NCBI RefSeq assembly: GCF_001767235.1 | Contig: NZ_CP017600.1 | Span: 1 to 35,548, forward strand | Length of the DNA: 35,548 nucleotides | Origin: Moorena producens PAL-8-15-08-1 | GTDB taxonomy: Bacteria > Cyanobacteriota > Cyanobacteriia > Cyanobacteriales > Coleofasciculaceae | Direction of reading: 5' to 3' | Shown here: one piece after another, positions 24,146 to 30,223 of the stretch | Layout of the letters: each line of letters opens with the position of its first letter | Numbering within the stretch: the first letter of the stretch is position 1 | Made by a program: the position numbers and the translations under genes | The notes under the pieces: generated by a model | What the model saw: only the letters and a program-made list of their open reading frames with translations | Told to the model about the DNA's origin: nothing | Database searches by the model: none

Positions 24146-24375
24146 CAACTTTGCCGACAACTAGGGGCTGGCCGGGGCGGCCAGCGAAAACCAGCCGCCC
24201 CGGCCAAAAACCAGAAACCAGCCCCGTGCCCAGCCCCGGCGCAACACACGACACAACCGAAGCCAGCCGACTGACCCCAACCCAAGACGAAACCGGAGCC
24301 AACCCACCTTCGTTACCTCTCCCTCTTCCTCTCCCTCCATTTTTTTAATGGAAAACCCCCCCTGGAGTTTTTTCG
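24146..24375. other. GC-rich segment with a 13-bp hairpin
   Basis: TGGCCGGGGCGGC (24169-24181) pairs perfectly with 24194-24206. The next 150 bases are C/A-rich (repeated CCAG, CCCCG, CCTCTCCCT), clearly unlike the AT-richer neighbours. A 65-codon Pro-rich frame from 24151 is open but looks like composition bias. The hairpin may terminate the SLOG transcript, though no T-run follows. Confidence 0.45.
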
Positions 24376-24436
24376 TACGGTTAGGACGGAGTTAGGGAAA
24401 TTTAGAATAAATTTCTCTAACGGAGGTCTAATCGTA
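24376..24436. ncRNA. Candidate structured RNA or DNA hairpin (61 nt)
   Basis: Outer arms TACGGTTAG (24376) and CTAATCGTA (24428) pair over nine bases with one wobble. Inner arms GTTAGGGAAATTT (24391) and AAATTTCTCTAAC (24409) pair over 13 with one wobble. They are separated by a symmetric 6/6 internal loop (GACGGA/GGAGGT) and capped by AGAAT. The regular shape suggests a functional RNA, a replication or transfer origin structure, or a transposon end. No homologue is recognised. Confidence 0.35.
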
Positions 24437-24615
24437 GAAAAAATCTCCACACTCCGCCTGGCCGACTAGGCTGTGGTCGCGCGAGGCCATTGGATCTAAG
24501 TACTTTAGGGACAAAATTTATGCCTCGCGCCGACCCAGCCGGGAACTGCAACACCGATCGGCCAGGTATTTATGCGAAGCCAAGGTATTTATCTGGTTTC
24601 CACAGCGCAGCGCGT

Positions 24616-24680
24616 GTTCGATGGTCTATGTGCGATGGCCTTTGGCGCGGCAAAGCTCATCGCGTAGCGTGCCATAAAGT
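24616..24680. repeat. Dispersed GCGTAGCG-type repeat
   Basis: Contains GCGATGGCCTTTGGCGCGG and CATCGCGTAGCGTGCCATAA, a variant of the repeat family also seen at 26245, 29722, 29880 and 35395. No gene is supported between 24437 and 24762. Confidence 0.5.
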
Positions 24681-24762
24681 AAATTAAAACCGGCCAAAAT
24701 GACGCACAAAAATAACTAACCATTGTCATACTATGCTCGTACAGTAAATCAAGAAGTCGGAA

Positions 24763-25035
24763 ATGATCACACTAAAAAATCTAGAAGTACTAGAACCACT
24801 AAGCGACAAAGATGATGTAGTTGGAGGTTTGGTTATCAGGGGCGTAAAGATAATTTTTACTATAGCTATAGAACAAGAGGAAGAAACCATTCCTTTAGCA
24901 GAAAAAACCATTTCTTTAGTAGGAGTTCAACGGGAAAATCCAGCTGGTTTAGGACAGACAAGAATCGAGTTTATTGATGTTTTAAAGCCTTCTATATCTA
25001 GTGATTTTTGTACTTTGAACTGCCCAGCTGAGTGA
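24763..25035 (+). CDS. 90-aa peptide with Gly-Gly motif
   Basis: ATG 24763 follows AAGAAG. The first 22 residues (ITLKNLEVLEPLSDKDDVVGG) read like an acidic double-glycine leader. The remainder alternates hydrophobic and charged residues, suggesting a beta-rich domain, and ends with two Cys (DFCTLNCPAE). It resembles the 57-aa peptide at 11232-11405 in its opening pattern (I.(V/L)K(D/N)L..(L/V)(S/E)(E/P)P... GG). Possible secreted peptide; no export or modification genes adjoin. Confidence 0.5.
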   Translation: MITLKNLEVLEPLSDKDDVVGGLVIRGVKIIFTIAIEQEEETIPLAEKTISLVGVQRENPAGLGQTRIEFIDVLKPSISSDFCTLNCPAE

Positions 25036-25254
25036 CTGACAAAAGTTATTCCGGAACATATTGGTACGTTAGTACTTTGAACTAATGCCTATAAATTCGT
25101 TTCTCGTGTTGTTTGCGCTCGCTGTTGTGTTTTACTCAAGTAGTGCGACTTTATTCGTGGTCTGACCCATTTTCATTGGTGGCAGGCAGCCCAGGCTTAA
25201 CGATAACTATTTAACCGGATTTGATATGACTAAACACTATATATGGAAAAGCTA

Positions 25255-25300
25255 TTGTCAATAAGCACAATAAGGCCAGGTTTATTGTGCTTATTGACAA
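25255..25300. terminator. 19-bp perfect inverted repeat
   Basis: TTGTCAATAAGCACAATAA (25255-25273) and its exact complement (25282-25300) with an 8-base loop, 24 bases past the end of the minus-strand HTH gene. Likely a two-way terminator between converging genes. The rest of 25036-25254 shows no gene. Confidence 0.6.
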
Positions 25301-25324
25301 GATGCGTTTACCCTGCTTAAGCTA

Positions 25325-25942
25325 TCAGTTATCATTCCCTGTTTCCTGTTCCACACGCCAGGCGGTTTCTCTCCCAATCTTCCCCGATTTAACAAACAAC
25401 CAGGAGCCCCTCCTGTACGTATCCTCACCCTTCCTGGTGTGAGGTTTTACTTTTATCAATTCCCTGACTTCCGATGTGGTTAATAACCACTGTTCTTTGG
25501 CAGCCATCTTCAACTGCTGCATGTATTCTATGGGACTCAGGGGCTTCATTCTGTTGATATTGGCTCTCTCAATACCAGAGGCAATGGCATCAATCAACAC
25601 CTCCAATGCTTCCCGTTCTGCCTTCCAAGAACTTGTCCGGTGAACGTCCGGTGAACTGTTCGGTGAACTGTTCGGTGAACTGTCCAGGGAGATAGTTTCC
25701 TGACTATCTTCGGTAAACTCTTCGGTTAACAGTGGCTCAAAATCTTCAAAGGTTCGACCAGTCATTAAATAGTCATTTAATCGATCCAATTCCTCCAGTT
25801 GTCTACCAGATATAAAGGAGCGAGTCCCCTCTTTACTGGGCTTGATATTGGCATGTTTGATTCGCTCGTAAAGGGCGGTGCGACCGATGTTGTATCTGGT
25901 CTGTAAATCCTTGACGGGGATTTTGTCTATTTCCTGAGTCAT
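25325..25942 (-). CDS. HTH regulator with internal copies of its operator half-site
   Basis: 205 residues from ATG 25942 with AAAGG upstream. N-terminal HTH: VKDLQTRYNIGRTALYERIKHANIKPSKEGTRSFISGRQLEEL, a MerR/Xis-like helix pair plus wing, as in the 18319 gene. A Ser/Pro/Asn linker (SPNSSPNSSPD) is encoded by tandem 12-bp units containing GGTGAAC, the same heptamer that forms the palindrome CGGTGAACGTTCACCG 18 bases upstream of the start. The C-terminal domain is mixed and basic at the end. Autoregulation is the simplest reading. Confidence 0.65.
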   Translation of the reverse strand: MTQEIDKIPVKDLQTRYNIGRTALYERIKHANIKPSKEGTRSFISGRQLEELDRLNDYLMTGRTFEDFEPLLTEEFTEDSQETISLDSSPNSSPNSSPDVHRTSSWKAEREALEVLIDAIASGIERANINRMKPLSPIEYMQQLKMAAKEQWLLTTSEVRELIKVKPHTRKGEDTYRRGSWLFVKSGKIGRETAWRVEQETGNDN

Positions 25943-25959
25943 AACCTTTGCTGGATGTT

Positions 25960-25975
25960 CGGTGAACGTTCACCG
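25960..25975. promoter_or_regulatory. 16-bp palindromic operator CGGTGAACGTTCACCG
   Basis: A perfect palindrome 18 bases upstream of the 25325-25942 gene. The half-site GGTGAAC occurs four more times at about 25639-25680 inside that gene. Degenerate copies (TTCGCCGG) follow to about 25990. Confidence 0.65.
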
Positions 25976-26144
25976 GGTGTTCGCCGGATGGTTACTGAAC
26001 AGTTTATATCCATGTAGAGGAAATAGGGAATCGGGAATCGGGAATCGAGAATTAGGTTAGAAACGATAAATCAACTTGTCGGATACCCGTTAATGCTGAA
26101 TTGGAAAGAAGGTCCACAGTGGGGAGCTTGACATCTAGAATGCA

Positions 26145-26209
26145 CAAAACCCCTCGGATCCGGAAAGAGTGAGGGGTTTTGTTTGGGAGCAGAAGTAACC
26201 CCAGGGGAG
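26145..26209. repeat. Hairpin repeat, copy 1 (terminator-like)
   Basis: CAAAACCCCTC (26145-26155) pairs perfectly with GAGGGGTTTTG (26171-26181), followed by GGGAGCAGAAG and CCCCAGG. The same order (CCCCTCC hairpin, GGGAGCAGAAG, CCCCAGG) recurs at 27307-27358, on the other side of the 285-codon gene. Confidence 0.55.
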
Positions 26210-26244
26210 TGTAAGGGGTTATTTAGTTAATCATTTTACTAGAT

Positions 26245-26316
26245 GCGATCGCACCCTAAGACCATGCGATCGCACAAGTGCGGAAGCTGAGACCTATGGT
26301 CACGCTTTGCGAACGC
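26245..26316. repeat. Dispersed CGCGAACGC-type repeat
   Basis: GCACCCTAAGACCATGCGAT, then GCTGAGACCTATGGTCACGC and GCGAACGC. It matches 29722-29787 in the same orientation. Typical of repeat families in large filamentous cyanobacterial genomes. A shorter piece (GGCTACGCGAACGCT) is at 26387 and creates the upstream extension of the next open frame. Confidence 0.6.
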
Positions 26317-26422
26317 TTCCGGAGCGAAACGTTGACTTTGCCAAATCACACTCTTAGGTCATGTGGGTACGATTGGCTATAGGTCAGGCTACGCGAACGC
26401 TAAAAAAGTGAAAAAATCGGCC

Positions 26423-27220
26423 ATGAAACAACTTAGATATAACATCCCTAAAGGCTACAAGCCATGGAAAGAAATCTATGCAGACGTTAAGCGCAACTAT
26501 CAGATATACAAAGAAGCGCACATGGAAAAACTTCAGCCCTATCAGTACACCCAAGAATTAGCTTCGGCATTTGTTCAATTAAGATGGGTACTAGAAGGCC
26601 AAGGAAAACTCTATACAATCACCAAAGACTTAATGACCGCCTTTTCAAACACCGAAGTCTCAGAAACTATGTTTGAGGGCATTTCCTGGAAAGATAGTGA
26701 GGCTTTTTGCCTGCTACCTCCAATTGGATCATTGGTTAGCTCTATGAAAATTCCTATCGACTGGATAGCTTTTTCCATGAGCGATAAAGCTGTCGATATG
26801 GACTTCAAATTTATGGCCAGTGGGAACTACCGTATTGGTGATACATTCTTTAGCTGGGCAGTCACGTGGGGTATTAGGGATGGCTCTCTGGTCTGGCATG
26901 ATACTGAAACTTTCAAGGCAAAAGACCAAGAAAATTCCCGAAAAATCAGAAACTTGGTGATGCAAATTCTGATTGCACAGAGGTTTCATCCAGAGCTATT
27001 TGTACAACCCAAGTACGTACCAGGCCAAGGCTTCAGCGGTAAACCCAAAGAGCAGTCTCCAATAATAATTGGAGCTAATTACAAGCTCCAGAAAAAGACT
27101 GAAACTGGCACCTCAAAAGCCGCCCATTTCAGGCGGGGACATTATCGAAATCAACCTTATGGCGAAGGGCGATCGCAGAGAAAACTGATCTGGATTGAAC
27201 CTGTTTGGGTCGGGCTTTGA
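26423..27220 (+). CDS. Hypothetical protein with C-terminal RRGHxR motif
   Basis: 265 residues from ATG 26423. The frame is open from GTG 26363, but those codons lie in a dispersed repeat, so I take the later start. The protein is soluble, with a helical N-terminus (YADVKRNYQIYKEAHMEKLQ) and a final segment KAAHFRRGHYRNQPYGEGRS...IWIEPVWVG. That ending ('HxRRGHxRxQxYG ... xWIxPxxVG') is widespread in uncharacterised phage and plasmid proteins (pattern memory, no named function). It is flanked by direct copies of a hairpin repeat (26145 and 27307), so it may be a moveable cargo gene. Confidence 0.65.
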   Translation: MKQLRYNIPKGYKPWKEIYADVKRNYQIYKEAHMEKLQPYQYTQELASAFVQLRWVLEGQGKLYTITKDLMTAFSNTEVSETMFEGISWKDSEAFCLLPPIGSLVSSMKIPIDWIAFSMSDKAVDMDFKFMASGNYRIGDTFFSWAVTWGIRDGSLVWHDTETFKAKDQENSRKIRNLVMQILIAQRFHPELFVQPKYVPGQGFSGKPKEQSPIIIGANYKLQKKTETGTSKAAHFRRGHYRNQPYGEGRSQRKLIWIEPVWVGL

Positions 27221-27306
27221 TTTTTCCGAAAAAATAGCGATGCTCCGTGAACCCAATTTTTTAGTAAAAAATAAATGAAGCGCGTACGCATTAAACCCTC
27301 AAAAAT

Positions 27307-27358
27307 AACCCCTCCGTGTGTTGCGATGGAGGGGATGGGAGCAGAAGCAGCCCCAGGA
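27307..27358. repeat. Hairpin repeat, copy 2
   Basis: AACCCCTCC pairs with GGAGGGG (27328-27334), then GGGAGCAGAAG (27337-27347) and CCCCAGG, the same order and orientation as 26145-26209. The rest of 27221-27516 shows no gene. Confidence 0.5.
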
Positions 27359-27516
27359 GCAGGTATGTGTGCCATGGGGCTGACTTCTCTAGGATATCGC
27401 AAAAAACTCCCCATCTCATTTCCATATACAAGAGTGTCCGCTTTAAGTTGATAGCCCATAAGTGTAGTTAAAAGAAAATCAAGCGCCGATGTCTGAAAAT
27501 CAATTAAGCAGGTAAA

Positions 27517-27597
27517 CAAAATTAATTACACATTTTACAAAACTCAAAGTGTTACAATGTAAGGGTTACAGAGATTGGGAGTAGGTAATTAATTCTG
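27517..27597. mobile_element. 81-bp MITE, copy 2
   Basis: Starts CAAAATTAATTACAC and ends GTAATTAATTCTG. It is the inverted counterpart of 16244-16324 with about nine mismatches in 81. Confidence 0.7.
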
Positions 27598-27619
27598 TGT
27601 AGGGGCTTAAGCAATCCAA

Positions 27620-27703
27620 TTGTCATGCGGTGCGGCAAAAGGATTAATTGCGGGAGCCGCTGGTGGTGTTTTGTTTCCTCCAGGGCGATACCAACAGCTT
27701 TAG
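27620..27703 (+). pseudogene. Glycine-zipper-like peptide fragment
   Basis: From TTG 27620 the frame gives a 27-residue peptide containing CGAAKGLIAGAAGGVLFPPG, a Gly/Ala helix pattern like bacteriocin or membrane-zipper peptides. There is no start signal, and an 81-bp MITE ends 23 bases upstream, so this may be the tail of a gene that the MITE interrupted. Very tentative. Confidence 0.2.
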
Positions 27704-27753
27704 CGCTTAAGTTGTAATTAAGTTTCAATTAGACCCTAAGAAGTAATTAAGTC

Positions 27754-28083
27754 ATGCCATACCAAGTGCTAGATCACCAAGGATATATACATGGACAAGT
27801 TGAAGATAATGGAGAGGTAACTAATCACGAAGGCTACATTTTTGGAAAGGTTCAACAATCCCAGATACTGAATCACGAAGGCTACATTTTTGGTAGAACA
27901 GACCAAGATGGTCGCATCATCAATTTCAAAGGAGAAATCATTGGTAGTGTCTCTGAGGAAGGTAAGATTCAAAATCATCAAGGATACATTTTTGGAGAAG
28001 TTCCTGGGGCCCCACGTATTCTTGCTGGTGGTGCCGCATTATTACTGTTATTAACTGTAAACGGACAGATAGTTCAGCAATAG
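27754..28083 (+). CDS. Repeat protein with C-terminal hydrophobic tail
   Basis: 109 residues from ATG 27754. Five units of about 17 residues share the core (N/D)(H/F)xGxI(F/H/I)G, for example NHEGYIFGKVQQSQIL and NHQGYIFGEVPGA. The repeated pattern 'G-Y-I-x-G-x-V' suggests a stack of short beta-hairpins. A Gly/Leu-rich hydrophobic tail (GGAALLLLLTVNG) could anchor it in the membrane. Two units are near-identical at DNA level (AATCACGAAGGCTACATTTT), which shows recent duplication. Function unknown. Confidence 0.65.
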   Translation: MPYQVLDHQGYIHGQVEDNGEVTNHEGYIFGKVQQSQILNHEGYIFGRTDQDGRIINFKGEIIGSVSEEGKIQNHQGYIFGEVPGAPRILAGGAALLLLLTVNGQIVQQ

Positions 28084-28157
28084 GCTAATACTACTAACAA
28101 ATTTAAATTACTTCATCAGGCAATCACTCTTATTTGAAGACTTGGAATAGGGGGGAA

Positions 28158-28191
28158 CTGTTGAACTAAGTCAGAGAGTCACCCCTCCGAC
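28158..28191. repeat. Inverted repeat, left copy
   Basis: CTGTTGAACTAAG through CACCCCTCCGAC (34 bp) recurs inverted at 28788-28821 with three mismatches. The two copies bracket the 97-aa gene and a copy of the TTTTTTCTCTAAAA motif, a roughly 665-bp unit. Confidence 0.6.
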
Positions 28192-28227
28192 AAAGCTTTT
28201 TTTATCTGAGACAACCTGGCAGTATAT

Positions 28228-28521
28228 TTACCAATACTCACCTGTTTTTACCCGCCTACTAGCTTCAGAATGGGGATCTAGCAATCCTTTTCTCTTGTTT
28301 TCTGCTGCCATCCTTTGATAGTCAGGATCATCAAAATATCCACCAAATATTTGAGACCACATTCTACCAAAAGCAACTGCCATAGGTGGTATTCCCATTA
28401 GTGTAGCCAAAACTCTATTGATGATCTGATTGATGATTTGTTTTAGTGCTTGTTCTTTAATAAAATCTTTAAATTCTTCATCTCGTAATTGTTTTTCAAT
28501 AAAGTTTTTAAAGCCTTTCAT
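28228..28521 (-). CDS. Small amphipathic protein
   Basis: 97 residues from ATG 28521, with AAGGGGG 8 bases upstream. A charged helical start (FKNFIEKQLRDEEFKDFIKEQALKQIINQIINRVLATLMG) leads to a moderately hydrophobic centre (IPPMAVAFGRMWSQIFGGYF) and a polar tail. It could sit on or in the membrane. No family is recognised. The gene lies between inverted 34-bp repeats. Confidence 0.55.
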   Translation of the reverse strand: MKGFKNFIEKQLRDEEFKDFIKEQALKQIINQIINRVLATLMGIPPMAVAFGRMWSQIFGGYFDDPDYQRMAAENKRKGLLDPHSEASRRVKTGEYW

Positions 28522-28787
28522 CTTGCCCCCTTTTTAATTATCTTTCATATGGCTATGATAACTTAAATCTATACTCAAAATTTTTTGAATGTAGTGCGGA
28601 AAACTGTACAAAAACGGGAAGATTGTACGCTAAAGCTGTAAAGCCCGTAGGATTAGTTGTACCGTTAAACCGTGATTTACCGGCATACAGCAAAACAAAA
28701 AAAACGATCACACCCCATACAGATGCGATCGCCCTTAGACCACCCACATTTTTTCTCTAAAACAGAATCGTTCCGTTTTGCAGACGA

Positions 28788-28821
28788 GTCGGAGGGGTGA
28801 TTCTCCGGCTTAGTTCAACAG
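28788..28821. repeat. Inverted repeat, right copy
   Basis: The inverted partner of 28158-28191 (31 of 34 positions complementary). The motif TTTTTTCTCTAAAAC at 28749-28763 lies just inside it. The frame at 28553-28747 on the minus strand starts with a hydrophobic stretch but has no start signal. Confidence 0.6.
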
Positions 28822-28860
28822 CATTACGCCAGATAGTTCCTTGGGTTTCAAACTGTAAGA

Positions 28861-28898
28861 ACACACCCTACCAAAACCCTAAACATGGTAGGGTGTGT
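28861..28898 (-). terminator. 13-bp hairpin
   Basis: ACACACCCTACCA (28861-28873) pairs perfectly with 28886-28898. It lies 7 bases past the end of the minus-strand gene at 28905, in terminator position. Confidence 0.55.
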
Positions 28899-28904
28899 AA
28901 TTAA

Positions 28905-29117
28905 TTAATTATCAATTTCTTTGACTAATTTAGTAATAGCTTCAATTACTGTTTTTGTGAAAAAAGTTAAAGCTATAACTAAAGCTACAGAAGTACTCCC
29001 TCGCACAAGAGGAGCTACCGGAAAACCAGTGTTTTCGGAATTTGGAACAGGTGTTGAAGTACTTAAAAGCTGATGAGACTCTGGATTTTGAATTCCAAAA
29101 TTATGAGATGGTAACAT
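28905..29117 (-). CDS. Small single-pass membrane protein
   Basis: 70 residues from ATG 29117: a polar Ser/Pro/Asn-rich N-terminus, a hydrophobic segment at about 43-60 (TSVALVIALTFFTKTVIEAI) and a charged end. No strong ribosome site. A hairpin follows the stop. Function unknown. Confidence 0.45.
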   Translation of the reverse strand: MLPSHNFGIQNPESHQLLSTSTPVPNSENTGFPVAPLVRGSTSVALVIALTFFTKTVIEAITKLVKEIDN

Positions 29118-29474
29118 AGATATTAGTAGTTGTACAACATTCAGGGAGAAAGTCTTATATACAGAAAGTTCTGTGTGGTTGACTGACTCCCTTTCCTTTT
29201 TACAATAACTAAAAATTATCTAGTCTTAAATGTCACGAAAGCATCAAAAAATGAAAGTATAATGAAGCTAAAGTTGACTATATATAATGTAAATTGATGA
29301 AACTAAATTTTTATAGTCGCCAGTTTGGCTTGAATTTTGACTGTGTGTTCTAGTTCTGAGTGAGGGTGGAGAAAAGAACCTCACAGCGTTTGCGAGCTAT
29401 CAGGGGCATATATACCTTCAGTTGTTTTCTTTTTTTTGCTACCTAAAATATATCCACCAGCCCGTCTTTCCACC

Positions 29475-29565
29475 TAAAACCGAAATTTTAGTCAGATTTC
29501 TGGGAATATAGGCTGCAAGCCCTAAAAACCGAAATTTTAGTCAAATTTCTGGGAATATAGGCTGC
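29475..29565. repeat. Two direct copies of a 42-bp unit
   Basis: AAAACCGAAATTTTAGTC, then (A/G)ATTTCTGGGAATATAGGC, TGC at 29475-29516 and 29524-29565, a 48-49-bp period. The repeat contains GAAATTTTAGTCA(G/A)ATTTC, itself a partial inverted repeat. No gene is supported in 29118-29700. Confidence 0.6.
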
Positions 29566-29721
29566 TTGTAATTGCAAAATAATAGTAAAACTGCCTGGGT
29601 AGCACTCCAGGAAAACAATGCGATGTGTGTTCTCTCCACCCGACCTACCAAGAGCTAGTCTTAAAATTATTGAGAAATTCCCAACCATAGAGCTAACCCA
29701 GTGTCTGTATCCAGGAAGCTA

Positions 29722-29925
29722 TTGCACCCTAAGACCATGCGATCGCCTTTGGCGCGGCTGAGGCCTTTGGCCACGCTTCGCGAACGCCGAATCGCTACCA
29801 TTGGTCGATGTGTTTACCCTGGGACTACTGTAGTGATTCACCAAAAGCACAAGATTGACCAGGTACTGACTGGTGAAGATGCATTCGCGTAGCGTGGCCA
29901 AAGGCCAATCGCTTTTAGCGGTTCC
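29722..29925. repeat. Composite of three dispersed repeats
   Basis: 29722-29787 matches 26245-26316. 29793-29882 matches 15138-15218 in inverted orientation (shared CATTGGTCGATGTGTTTACC). 29883-29925 carries GCGTAGCGTGGCCAAAGGCC. No gene is supported. Confidence 0.6.
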
Positions 29926-30000
29926 AAAGGAACATCGCACAGTATCCTTACCCGGTCTAGAGGTAAGTGCAACTGCCAGGGTTAACCAGAGACAGTCACA

Positions 30001-30211
30001 TTTTTTCTCTAAAACAGAACCGTTCCGTCTTAGACCACCCGTTTTTTCTCTAAAACATAACCACTCCGTCTTACACCACCGGGAAGACTCATTTTTTCTC
30101 TAAAACATAACCGCTCCGTCTTACACCACTGGTTTTTTCTCTAAAACAGAACCGTTCCGTCTTACACCACTGGTTTTTTCTCTAAAACAGAACGGTTCCG
30201 TCTTAGACCGC
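30001..30211. repeat. Five-copy tandem array, 41-bp period, TTTTTTCTCTAAAAC core
   Basis: Units start at 30001, 30042, 30092, 30133 and 30174, with spacings of 41, 50, 41 and 41; one 9-base insertion separates units two and three. Each unit reads TTTTTTCTCTAAAACA, then (G/T)AACC(G/A)(T/C)TCCGTCTTA and (G/C)ACCACC. The whole unit is repeated, so this is not a CRISPR array. It lies between the dispersed repeats and the methyltransferase/rep block and looks like iterons or an operator array. Confidence 0.8.
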
Positions 30212-30223
30212 CGACAACACTAA

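Noticed and set aside
23706..24302. 198-codon minus-strand ORF
   Set aside because: It runs opposite the SLOG gene, whose motifs and promoter support the plus strand.
24151..24348. Pro-rich 65-codon ORF
   Set aside because: Open only because the segment is C-rich; no ribosome site and low complexity.
26611..27519. Minus-strand ORFs opposite and beyond the 26423 gene
   Set aside because: Shadows of the plus-strand gene and of the hairpin repeat.
30001..30211. CRISPR array
   Set aside because: The full 41-bp unit is repeated; there are no unique spacers between short repeats and no cas genes nearby.
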